Shown here: positions 33,604 to 40,988 of the stretch, piece after piece | How positions within the stretch are numbered: position 1 is the first letter of the stretch | Layout of the letters: the number at the start of each line of letters is the position of its first letter | Assembly: GCF_052115385.1 (NCBI RefSeq) | Contig: NZ_JBFRGP010000007.1 | Span: forward strand, 1-64,000 | Reading direction: 5' to 3' | Length of the DNA stretch: 64,000 bases | DNA from: Dyella_D sp052115385 | Lineage (GTDB): Bacteria; Pseudomonadota; Gammaproteobacteria; Xanthomonadales; Rhodanobacteraceae | The notes under the pieces: generated by a model | What the model was told of the DNA's origin: nothing | The model's database searches: none | The model's input: the letters and a program-made list of their open reading frames with translations, nothing else | Translations under genes and position numbers: made by a program

Positions 33604-35031
33604 TCAGGTGTCCAGCGTCTTCAGCTCCGCCACTAACTGGCCCGCCGCGGCCTGGCCGTCGCCATACAGCATGCGGGCGTTGTCGGCGTAGAACAGCGCG
33701 TTCTCGATGCCCGCAAAGCCGGTGCCCTTGCCGCGCTTGACCACGATCACCTGCCGCGCGTTGGACACGTCCAGGATCGGCATGCCGTAGATCGGCGAGG
33801 CCGGGTCGGTCTTGGCCAGCGGGTTGACCACGTCGTTGGCGCCGATCACCAGGGCCACATCGGTGGCCGGGAATTCCGGGTTGATGTCGTCCATGTCGGC
33901 GATCAGGTCGTACGGCACGCCGGCCTCGGCCAGCAGCACGTTCATATGCCCGGGCATGCGGCCCGCCACCGGATGGATGGCGAACTTCACCTTCACCCCG
34001 CGCGCGATCAGCAGCTGCGCGAACTCCCACACCTTGTGCTGCGCCTGCGCCACGGCCATGCCGTAGCCGGGCACGATCACCACGCGCTCGGCGTAGGCCA
34101 TCATCACCGCCGCATCGGCGGCCTCGATGGGCTTCTGCGCGCCGTCGATCGCCTGCGCCGGGCCGCCGGCCGCGCCGAAGCTGCCGAACAGCACGTTGCC
34201 CAGCGAGCGGTTCATCGCCCTGGCCATCAGCTGGGTGAGCAAGGTGCCCGCCGCGCCGACCACGGTGCCGGCGATGATCATCGCCTCGTTCTGCAGCACG
34301 AAGCCTTCGAACGCCACCGCCAGGCCGGTAAAGGCGTTGTAGAGCGAGATCACCACCGGCATGTCGGCGCCGCCGATCGGCAAGGTCATCATCAGGCCGA
34401 ACAACAGGGCCAGCACGAAGAACGCCGCGATCAGCCCGAAATTCAATTGCCCGCAGGCCAGCGCCACGCCGAGCGCCACCGCGGCAGCCAGCATCAGCAT
34501 GTTCACCGTGCGCTGGCCGGGGAACACGAAGCGACGGTCCAGCCAGCCCTGCAGCTTGGCGAAAGCGATCAGCGAACCGGAAAAACTCACCGCGCCGATC
34601 AGCGCGCCCAGCACTGCCAGCACCAACTGCGCCGGATCCGGCGCGGCGCCGTCGGCGCTGAAGCGGCCGCCATCCAGCAGGGCGATGCTGCGGCTGGCGT
34701 AGCCGATCAGCTCGACCGCGCCGATCGCCGCTGCCGCGCCGCCGCCCATGCCGTTGTACAGCGCCACCATCTGCGGCATCGCCGTCATCGCCACGCGCCG
34801 GCCCGACCACCACGCGGCCGACACGCCCAGCAGCACTGCCACCAGGATCAGCGTGCGGTTGTGCAAGTCCGGCAGGGCGAAGGTGGCCAGCACCGCCACC
34901 AGCATGCCCACGCCCGCCCACACGATGCCGCCGCGCGCGGTGCGCGGCGAACTCATGCGCTTGAGGCCCAGGATGAACAGCAGCGCGGCCAGGAAATAAC
35001 AGGCCTTGATCAGGGTCGGCAGCCAGGCCAT
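33604..35031 (-). CDS. pntB: NAD(P) transhydrogenase subunit beta
   Basis: A 475-residue proton-translocating transhydrogenase beta chain. The N-terminal half has about nine membrane helices (domain dII). The C-terminal half is the NADP(H)-binding domain dIII, with VVIVPGYGMAVAQAQHKVWE, PVAGRMPGHMNVLLAEAGVPYD and LVIGANDVVNPLAKTDPASPIYGMPI. The start ATG overlaps the stop codon of pntAB (TGATG). It works with the two alpha polypeptides encoded at 35031-35336 and 37009-38109. Confidence 0.96.
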   Translation of the reverse strand: MAWLPTLIKACYFLAALLFILGLKRMSSPRTARGGIVWAGVGMLVAVLATFALPDLHNRTLILVAVLLGVSAAWWSGRRVAMTAMPQMVALYNGMGGGAAAAIGAVELIGYASRSIALLDGGRFSADGAAPDPAQLVLAVLGALIGAVSFSGSLIAFAKLQGWLDRRFVFPGQRTVNMLMLAAAVALGVALACGQLNFGLIAAFFVLALLFGLMMTLPIGGADMPVVISLYNAFTGLAVAFEGFVLQNEAMIIAGTVVGAAGTLLTQLMARAMNRSLGNVLFGSFGAAGGPAQAIDGAQKPIEAADAAVMMAYAERVVIVPGYGMAVAQAQHKVWEFAQLLIARGVKVKFAIHPVAGRMPGHMNVLLAEAGVPYDLIADMDDINPEFPATDVALVIGANDVVNPLAKTDPASPIYGMPILDVSNARQVIVVKRGKGTGFAGIENALFYADNARMLYGDGQAAAGQLVAELKTLDT

Positions 35032-35336
35032 CACTTGCTCTCCTTGCCGCCGGCGGACTTGCTGGTCTTGAACATCTCCAGCATGCGCTCGGTCACCACG
35101 TAGCCGCCCGCGGCGTTGCCGGCGCCCAGCAGCACGCCGAGAAAGCCGATCGCAAGTTCAAACGATGTCTGCGCATGCCCTAGCGCGACCATGGCGCCAA
35201 CCAGCACAATGCCGTGCACGAAATTTGAACCGGACATCAGCGGGGTGTGCAGGATCACCGGCACTCTCGCGATGATCTCGTAGCCGGTGAATGCGGCCAG
35301 CATGAAGATGTAAAGCGCCAGGAACCCGTCGATCAT
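35031..35336 (-). CDS. pntAB: NAD(P) transhydrogenase subunit alpha part 2 (membrane segment)
   Basis: A 101-residue membrane chain corresponding to the C-terminal transmembrane part of one-piece PntA: three helices including FLALYIFMLAAFTGYEIIARVPVILHTPLMSG (characteristic) and GIVLVGAMVALG. It is translationally coupled to pntB. Its partner pntAA is not adjacent: it lies about 1.7 kb away with a plus-strand sigma-factor module in between. Confidence 0.94.
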   Translation of the reverse strand: MIDGFLALYIFMLAAFTGYEIIARVPVILHTPLMSGSNFVHGIVLVGAMVALGHAQTSFELAIGFLGVLLGAGNAAGGYVVTERMLEMFKTSKSAGGKESK

Positions 35337-35429
35337 GACCCCTCCCTGCCAGCCTGCGGTTGTCAGCGCATCATACGGTCGCGGGTCAACCCGTGCGAGC
35401 GTGCCGCGTTGAGGCGGGGAGTCGAACCG

Positions 35430-36062
35430 ATGGAGTCTGCAGATGTCCGACCCGACGAACCGGACGACAGCGCCGTGAACAGCGCCGTCTCCACGCTCGA
35501 AGCGGAACTGCTGGCGAATGACGTCCAGGCGGTCCCGACCTCGCTGGACGCCTTCCTGGCCCAGGTCGAACGCCGCGCGTTCCGCCTGGCCGAGATGAGC
35601 CTGGGCCACCGCGAGGACGCCATGGACGCAGTGCAGGACGCGATGCTGCGCCTGGTCCGCAACTATCGCGACAAGCCCGCGCAGGAATGGACCCCGCTGT
35701 TCTGGGGCATCCTGCGCCGCCGCATCGTCGACCTGCAGCGCCGGCGCAAGGTGCGCTCGATCGTGGTCGGCTGGCTCGGCGGCGGCCGCGACGACGACGG
35801 CGACGAACTGCCCGCCTGGGAACCGGCTGATAACGGCCCCGGTCCGCTGGACCGGCTGCAGGATGCGCAGTCCTATACGGACATGGCCGCCGCGGTGCAC
35901 AAGCTGCCGCGGCGCCAACGCGAAGCTTTCATGCTGCGCGTGCTGGAAGGATTGGACGTGGCGGAGACGGCCCAGGCCATGGGCTGCTCCGAAGGAAGCG
36001 TGAAAACCCATCTGTCGCGTGCCATGCACAACCTGCGCGACCAATTGGAGGACTGGCGATGA
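35430..36062 (+). CDS. ECF-type RNA polymerase sigma factor
   Basis: A 210-residue sigma-70 family protein of ECF size. Region 2 is visible as FLAQVERRAFRLAEMSLGHREDAMDAVQDAMLRLVRNY and ILRRRIVDLQRRRKVRS. Region 4 is KLPRRQREAFMLRVLEGLDVAETAQAMGCSEGSVKTHLSRA. The linker (GGGRDDDGDELPAWEP) is acidic. The ATG at 35430 is preceded by GGGGAG at 8 nt. It overlaps the next gene by 4 nt. The target regulon is unknown. Confidence 0.92.
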   Translation: MESADVRPDEPDDSAVNSAVSTLEAELLANDVQAVPTSLDAFLAQVERRAFRLAEMSLGHREDAMDAVQDAMLRLVRNYRDKPAQEWTPLFWGILRRRIVDLQRRRKVRSIVVGWLGGGRDDDGDELPAWEPADNGPGPLDRLQDAQSYTDMAAAVHKLPRRQREAFMLRVLEGLDVAETAQAMGCSEGSVKTHLSRAMHNLRDQLEDWR

Positions 36063-36433
36063 ATGCGCCCGACAACCTGGAACGCCGCGCCCGCGCGCTC
36101 TACCGCGAGGCAAGCCGGCAGATCGATCCGGCCACCGCTGGCAAGCTGCGTGCCGCCCGCCGCGAGGCGCTGGCCGCCGCGGCGGCGCCGGTGCACGCGC
36201 GTTTTGCCCGCATGCTGGTGCCGGCCGGCGCCTTCGCCGCGATCGCGGTGGCCGCGCTGATGGTGTTCTCGCCGAACGAGACCGTGCAGGTGCAGGCGCC
36301 GGGTGCCGCGCAGACGGTCGAAGCCGATGGCGACCTGCCGCCGGACCTGAGCAATACCGACCCGTCGCTGATGCAGAATCTGGACTTCTACGATTGGCTG
36401 GCCACCAACGACGCCAGCCAGGCGAGCCGCTGA
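36059..36433 (+). CDS. Single-pass membrane protein, candidate anti-sigma factor
   Basis: A 124-residue protein coupled (ATGA) to the ECF sigma gene. The N-terminal cytosolic part (about residues 1-50, basic and helical, PATAGKLRAARREALAAAA) is followed by one transmembrane helix (MLVPAGAFAAIAVAALMVF) and an acidic periplasmic tail ending NLDFYDWLATNDASQ. This layout fits a DUF3619-like or anti-sigma partner, but no zinc-binding HxxxCxxC motif is present. Its role is inferred from position. Confidence 0.7.
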   Translation: MNAPDNLERRARALYREASRQIDPATAGKLRAARREALAAAAAPVHARFARMLVPAGAFAAIAVAALMVFSPNETVQVQAPGAAQTVEADGDLPPDLSNTDPSLMQNLDFYDWLATNDASQASR

Positions 36434-36436
36434 TCC

Positions 36437-36964
36437 ATGCGTCCAGGCCGTCTCGCTTCGCTGCTGTTCCTTGTCGCACTGCTGCTCGGCAGCCTGGCCG
36501 CGCCCGCCTGGGCGCAGCAGGGTCCGCCTCCGCCGCCTGCCCCGCGTTCGTGGGACAGCCTGTCGCCCTCCGAGCGCGAGATGCTCGGCCCGCTGCGCAA
36601 TGAGTGGAGCAGCACCCCGCCGGAACGCCAGGCGCGCATGCTCGACCGCGTGCACCAGTGGAGCACCCTGCCGCCGGACAAGCGCCAGGAAATCCGCCAG
36701 CGCATCGAGCAATGGCAGCAGATGACGCCGCAGCAGCGCGACCAGGCGCGCGAGAACATGCGCAAGTTCGAACAGCTCAGCCCCGGCCAGCGCGCCCAGG
36801 TGCACGACGCCTTCAAGCGCTACCAGCAGCTGCCGCAGGAACAGCGCCAGCAGCTGATGCACCAGTTCCGCCAGGAACACGGCATCCCGCAGCACCGCCC
36901 GCCACCGCCGGGCATGCCGCGGCCGATGGGCGGCTTCGGGCCGCCGCGCGGGCCCAAGCACTGA
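36437..36964 (+). CDS. Secreted DUF3106 protein
   Basis: A 175-residue protein with a signal peptide (LASLLFLVALLLGSLAAPAWA), a Pro-rich segment and a helical, Gln/Arg-rich body with repeated short units (LPPDKRQEIRQRIEQWQQM; LSPGQRAQVHDAFKRYQQL; LPQEQRQQLMHQFRQEHG), as in the DUF3106 family. It ends in a Pro/Gly-rich tail. It lies 3 nt after the candidate anti-sigma gene, and this three-gene arrangement is common in xanthomonads. A periplasmic sensor or chaperone role is possible but unproven. Confidence 0.78.
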   Translation: MRPGRLASLLFLVALLLGSLAAPAWAQQGPPPPPAPRSWDSLSPSEREMLGPLRNEWSSTPPERQARMLDRVHQWSTLPPDKRQEIRQRIEQWQQMTPQQRDQARENMRKFEQLSPGQRAQVHDAFKRYQQLPQEQRQQLMHQFRQEHGIPQHRPPPPGMPRPMGGFGPPRGPKH

Positions 36965-36973
36965 GGAAACCGC

Positions 36974-37007
36974 GCAGGTTGATGTCGGGGTTATCACCCC
37001 AACCTGC
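36974..37007. repeat. Degenerate family 1 palindrome between convergent genes
   Basis: GCAGGTTGATGTCGGGG...TATCACCCCAACCTGC: outer arms GCAGGTTG and CAACCTGC match with the same core as the GTAGGTTGGGG family, but the left arm has diverged. It lies 9 nt past the DUF3106 stop codon and directly abuts the pntAA stop codon (37009), so it may serve as a terminator. Confidence 0.55.
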
Positions 37008-37008
37008 G

Positions 37009-38109
37009 TCAGGCGTTGAAGCGCACCTCGCCCGCCTGCGTCACGCAGCTCTTCGCCACCAGCTCGTCGCCGAAGTCCGGCGCCAACGCACCGTCCTTCA
37101 GCAGCAGCTCGACGAAGTTGTACACGTTGCGCGCGTACATCTCCGACGCATGCAGCGGCGCACCTGCCGGCAGGTTGAGCGGGCCCAGCACCACCACGCC
37201 GCCCTGCTCCACGCGTTCGCCGGGACGGGTCAGTTCGCAATTGCCGCCGCCTTCGGCAGCGAGGTCGACGATCAGCGCGCCGGGCTTCATGCCCTGCACC
37301 ATCGCGGCCGTGAGGATCTTCGGCGCCGGACGGCCGGGCACCGCCGCGGTGGTGACGATCACGTCGATCACTTTCAAATGCTCGGCCAGTGCCTGCTGCT
37401 GTGCGGCGCGTTCCTCCGCCGAGAGTTCGCGCGCATAACCGCCGCTGCCGGCGGCGCTCACGCCGAGGTCGAGGAACTTCGCACCCAGCGATTCCACCTG
37501 TTCGCGCGTTTCGGGGCGCACGTCATAGCCTTCGATCTGCGCACCCAGGCGGCGCGCGGTGGCGATCGCCTGCAGGCCGGCCACGCCGGCGCCGATCACC
37601 AGCACGCGCGAGGGACGGATGGTGCCGGCCGCGGTGGTGAGCATCGGAAAGAATTTCGGCGCCGCTTCGGCCGCGATCAGCATGGCGCGGTAACCGGCCA
37701 CCGCCGCCTGCGAACTCAGCACGTCCATCGCCTGCGCACGCGTGGTGCGCGGCAACAGCTCCAGCGCGAACGAGGTCAGCTTGCGCGCACTCAAGGCGGC
37801 CACGCGCGAGGCCGCGCCATACGGCCGCAACTGGCCGACCACCAGCGTGCCTTCGCGCAGGCCGCTCCACAGCGCATCGTCCGGCGGCAGCACGCAGGCC
37901 AGCAGGTCGGCCTGGGCCAGCACGCTGGCGGCATCGGCGAACTCGACGTCCGCATAGCTGGTATCGGGGAACCCGGCCGTCGCGCCGGCATCGCGCTCCA
38001 GCAGGACGCGCACGCCCTTGCCGCGCAGCTTCTTCGCCACTTCGGGCGTGATCGCCACGCGGCGTTCGCCGGCAGCGGTCTCTCGCAATGCGGCCACGGT
38101 GATCGGCAT
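37009..38109 (-). CDS. pntAA: NAD(P) transhydrogenase subunit alpha part 1 (NAD-binding)
   Basis: A 366-residue soluble domain dI related to alanine dehydrogenase. The N-terminus ITVAALRETAAGERRVAITP is diagnostic. RVLVIGAGVAGLQAIATARRLGA is the NAD-binding fold, and EIDV-like content ends in the C-terminal region NVYNFVELLL. The start at 38109 (MPITVAALRE) is chosen by homology. Normally pntAA-pntAB-pntB form one operon; here pntAA is cut off from the other two by 1.5 kb carrying three plus-strand genes. Confidence 0.95.
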   Translation of the reverse strand: MPITVAALRETAAGERRVAITPEVAKKLRGKGVRVLLERDAGATAGFPDTSYADVEFADAASVLAQADLLACVLPPDDALWSGLREGTLVVGQLRPYGAASRVAALSARKLTSFALELLPRTTRAQAMDVLSSQAAVAGYRAMLIAAEAAPKFFPMLTTAAGTIRPSRVLVIGAGVAGLQAIATARRLGAQIEGYDVRPETREQVESLGAKFLDLGVSAAGSGGYARELSAEERAAQQQALAEHLKVIDVIVTTAAVPGRPAPKILTAAMVQGMKPGALIVDLAAEGGGNCELTRPGERVEQGGVVVLGPLNLPAGAPLHASEMYARNVYNFVELLLKDGALAPDFGDELVAKSCVTQAGEVRFNA

Positions 38110-38275
38110 CGTGCATCCCCGGCGGAAAGGTCTGGGCATCTTACGCGAGCGGCCTCGCAGGTGGCGCGGACCCGGGCGCTTGCCCCTCGGCCGCCGGATG
38201 GCGCAGACTGGCCCACCGCCGGCCCACCGGCGCCCGTGCGCCGGCTTGCCGCGGGGGTCCCATCCGGAGATCCCG

Positions 38276-38689
38276 ATGTCCGTGCAACCCGTGACCGATG
38301 CCCTGGTCGAACTCGCCCGCAGCGCGCGCGAGCAAGCCTACGCTCCCTATTCGCGCTTCCTGGTTGGCGCCGCGCTGCTCACGCGCGATGGCCGCCATTT
38401 TCTCGGCTGCAATGTCGAAAACGCTGCCTACGGCCTGTGCAACTGCGCCGAGCGCACCGCGCTGTTCACCGCGATCGCCGCCGGCTGCAAGCCGGGTGAT
38501 TTCGTCCGCCTCGCCGTGATCGGCGACACCGAAGGCCCGATCAGCCCCTGCGGCGCCTGCCGCCAGGTGATGTCCGAGCTGTGCGACGAAGCCATGCCCG
38601 TGCTGCTGGCCAACCTGCACGGCAAGCTGCAGGAAACCACGGTGAAGGCGCTGCTGCCCGGCTCGTTCCGGCTACCGCTGACCGCGTAG
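38276..38689 (+). CDS. cdd: Cytidine deaminase
   Basis: A 137-residue homotetrameric-type zinc enzyme converting cytidine and deoxycytidine to uridine forms. The zinc/catalytic motif NCAERTALF (Cys-Ala-Glu) and SPCGACRQVM (two Cys ligands) are intact, as is the N-terminal substrate loop YAPYSRFLVGAALLT. The ATG at 38276 follows CCGGAGATCCCG. No pyrimidine salvage neighbours. Confidence 0.95.
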   Translation: MSVQPVTDALVELARSAREQAYAPYSRFLVGAALLTRDGRHFLGCNVENAAYGLCNCAERTALFTAIAAGCKPGDFVRLAVIGDTEGPISPCGACRQVMSELCDEAMPVLLANLHGKLQETTVKALLPGSFRLPLTA

Positions 38690-38756
38690 CGAACGCGAGT
38701 CGCCTCCTGGACCAGCGGCGGTTAGCATGGACGCTTTGCTTTTGCAGGATTCCCGC

Positions 38757-39326
38757 ATGTCCTCCCCGCTCCAGCCGCTGCTGCACCGCCATTCCGTGCC
38801 ATCCGCCCAGCTGGGCGAACCGGCGCCCGACGCGGCCACCCTGCGCGCCTTGCTGGAGGCAGCGATCCGCGTGCCGGACCACGGCAAGCTGGTGCCGTTC
38901 CGCCTGATCCTGCTGCGCGGCGAAGACAAGCTGCGCTTCGGCGAACGCCTGGCCGCACTGGCCGAGGCGCACGATCCGAACCTGCCCGACTCCAAGCGCG
39001 AGAAGGAACGCCGCCGCTACACCTACGCGCCGCTGGTGATCGTGGTGGTCGCGCGCCTGGATGCCGGCAGCAAGGTGCCCGAGATCGAGCAGCGCCTCAG
39101 CGCCGGCTGCGTCGCCTACAACTTGCTGCTGGGCGCCGCGCAGCTCGGCCTCGGCGCGCAATGGCTGACCGGCTGGGCCGCCTACGACGAACAGGTGGCC
39201 CGCATGCTCGGCCTGGCCGCGCACGAACACGTCACCGGCTTCGTGCATCTGGGCACGTCGCAACTGGAGGTGCCGGATCGCGACCGCCCCGCGCTCGACG
39301 ATGTACTCAGCGCGTGGCAGGCATGA
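38757..39326 (+). CDS. Nitroreductase family protein (YdjA-like)
   Basis: A 189-residue FMN-binding nitroreductase-fold protein of the short YdjA type. Key parts are AAIRVPDHGKLVPFRLILL (FMN-contact region), RRRYTYAPLVIVVVA, and LGLGAQWLTGWAAYDEQV near the C-terminus. AGGA lies 7 nt before the ATG at 38757. The stop codon overlaps the exonuclease start (ATGA). Physiological substrate unknown. Confidence 0.88.
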   Translation: MSSPLQPLLHRHSVPSAQLGEPAPDAATLRALLEAAIRVPDHGKLVPFRLILLRGEDKLRFGERLAALAEAHDPNLPDSKREKERRRYTYAPLVIVVVARLDAGSKVPEIEQRLSAGCVAYNLLLGAAQLGLGAQWLTGWAAYDEQVARMLGLAAHEHVTGFVHLGTSQLEVPDRDRPALDDVLSAWQA

Positions 39327-40210
39327 GCACCCCCACCGCCCATCTGGTCGACGGCAGCCTGTACGTGTTCCGCGCCTGGCATTCCATGCCGGACGAATTC
39401 ACCGACACCGAAGGCAACCCGGTCAACGCCGTGCACGGCTTCACCCGCTTCCTGTGCGAGCTGCTGGAACGCACCAGGCCGGAGCACATCGCGGTGGCGT
39501 TCGACGCCTCGCTCACCACCTCGTTCCGCAACGCGATCTATCCGGCCTACAAGGCCAACCGCGAACTGCCGCCGCCGGACCTGGAACGCCAGTTCGTGCT
39601 GTGCCGCGAGATCTCCCTGGCACTGGGCCTGGTCACCCTGATCGACCACAGCTACGAAGCCGACGACCTGATCGGCAGCTCGCTGTGGAGCCTGCGCGCA
39701 CACGGCTTGCGCAGCGTGATCGTCTCGGCCGACAAGGACTTCGGCCAGCTGCTCGGCGAACACGACGAGCAATGGGACTACGCGCGCAACCTGCGCTGGG
39801 GCCCGGCCGGGGTACACGAGCGGCTGGGCGTGCATCCGCACCAGGTGGCCGACTACCTCGCGCTGTGCGGCGATGCGGTCGACAACATCCCCGGCGTGCC
39901 GGGCGTCGGCGCCAAGACCGCCGCCGCCCTGCTCGCGCACTTCGGCAGCCTCGATGCGCTGCTGGAACGCGTGGACGAAGTGCCGTTCCTGCGCATCCGC
40001 GGCGCGGCCAGCTGCGCGCAGAAGCTGCGCGAGCACAAGGACGCCGCACTGCTGTATCGGCGCCTTACCCGCATCGCACTGGATGCGCCGGTGTCGATGG
40101 CGGCGGATGCGCTGGCGTGGAACGGCGGCAACGCGGCCCTGCTGGATGAGCTGGGCGAACGCCTGCGCTTCGGCCCGCTGACCCGGCAACGCCTCAAAGC
40201 GCTCGCGTAG
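39323..40210 (+). CDS. 5'-3' exonuclease / flap endonuclease (PolA N-terminal-like, ExoIX type)
   Basis: A 295-residue FEN-superfamily nuclease. Metal-binding acidic residues are visible in HLVDGSLYVFRAW, EADDLIGS and IVSADKDFGQLL. The helix-hairpin-helix GDAVDNIPGVPGVGAKTAAALL is characteristic of the Pol I 5' nuclease. It lacks a polymerase domain, so it acts as a stand-alone nuclease. Coupled to the nitroreductase gene. Its TAG stop codon (40208-40210) lies within the left arm of a family 1 palindrome pair. Confidence 0.9.
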   Translation: MSTPTAHLVDGSLYVFRAWHSMPDEFTDTEGNPVNAVHGFTRFLCELLERTRPEHIAVAFDASLTTSFRNAIYPAYKANRELPPPDLERQFVLCREISLALGLVTLIDHSYEADDLIGSSLWSLRAHGLRSVIVSADKDFGQLLGEHDEQWDYARNLRWGPAGVHERLGVHPHQVADYLALCGDAVDNIPGVPGVGAKTAAALLAHFGSLDALLERVDEVPFLRIRGAASCAQKLREHKDAALLYRRLTRIALDAPVSMAADALAWNGGNAALLDELGERLRFGPLTRQRLKALA

Positions 40211-40299
40211 GTTGGGGTGAGCCGCAGGCGAACCCCAACGATGCGGGGCGCGCGATGGTGGCGATGTTGGGGTTCGCCTGCGGCTCACCCCAACCTACG
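40206..40299. repeat. REP-like family 1 inverted pair
   Basis: Two 34-nt units in exact inverted orientation: CGTAGGTTGGGGTGAGCCGC...CCCCAAC (40206-40239) and GTTGGGG...GCGGCTCACCCC...CTACG (40266-40299), separated by 26 nt. Each unit also forms its own GTTGGGGT/ACCCCAAC hairpin. The left arm supplies the exonuclease stop codon, and the right arm ends against the ankyrin gene stop codon at 40300. Confidence 0.92.
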
Positions 40300-40896
40300 T
40301 CAGTGCGCGGCGCGTTCGATCGATCGCGCGACATCATCCGCACCTTGCTCGTGCGCAATCGAAGCCGCCGTGCGGCCCTGCGCATCCTTCATCGCGAAAT
40401 TCGCACCACGCTCGCGCAACAACTCGAGCAGCCGCGCATTGCCCGACAGCGCCGCATACATCGCCGCCGTCTGCCCATCGCTGTTGCGGTCGTCCGCCTT
40501 GGCGCAGGACTGATCCAGCAGCAGCTTGGCCACCGTCAGCTCGCCCTTGAACGCCGCGCCCATCGTCGCGGTGCTGCCGCGGTTGTCGCGCGCGCAGGCG
40601 TCGGCGCCGAGCGCGATCAGTTCACGCACGGCCGTTTCCTGGCCGTGATATGCAGCGAGGATCAAGGCCGTATAACCCTGCGGCGTGCGCACGTCGACCG
40701 GGAAGCCCGACTTCACGTACTCGCGCAGCAGCACCACGTCGCCCTGGCGCGCCGCTTCGAAGAAATAGGTTTTCAGTTCCGCTTCGGCTTCCGCGCGGCG
40801 CGCGGCCTCCGGCGTGACGGCCAGCGCAGCGGGTGGCGGCGCCGATGAGCCGCAGGCGGCAAGCAGCAGGCACGAAGCCAGCATCAGGCGCTTCAT
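40300..40896 (-). CDS. Ankyrin-repeat lipoprotein, catalase partner (AnkB-like)
   Basis: A 198-residue protein with a lipoprotein-type signal (MKRLMLASCLLLAACGSS, Cys at about residue 15) and about four ankyrin repeats (QGDVVLLREYVKSGFPVDVR; TPQGYTALILAAYHGQETAVRELIALGADA; GSTATMGAAFKGELTVAKLLLDQ; GQTAAMYAALSGNARLLELLRERGAN). It lies 92 nt downstream of a periplasmic catalase on the same strand. In Pseudomonas aeruginosa an ankyrin protein (AnkB) next to katB is needed for full catalase activity, and the same partnership is inferred here. Confidence 0.85.
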   Translation of the reverse strand: MKRLMLASCLLLAACGSSAPPPAALAVTPEAARRAEAEAELKTYFFEAARQGDVVLLREYVKSGFPVDVRTPQGYTALILAAYHGQETAVRELIALGADACARDNRGSTATMGAAFKGELTVAKLLLDQSCAKADDRNSDGQTAAMYAALSGNARLLELLRERGANFAMKDAQGRTAASIAHEQGADDVARSIERAAH

Positions 40897-40988
40897 CGCG
40901 CATCTCCTGGGAAGTGACAAAAGGTGCCGCGCGGCCCGGGAGCTGAGAGCGGTACTCCCGGGCCGGCGGCCACTGCAAGCGAGAGTGC

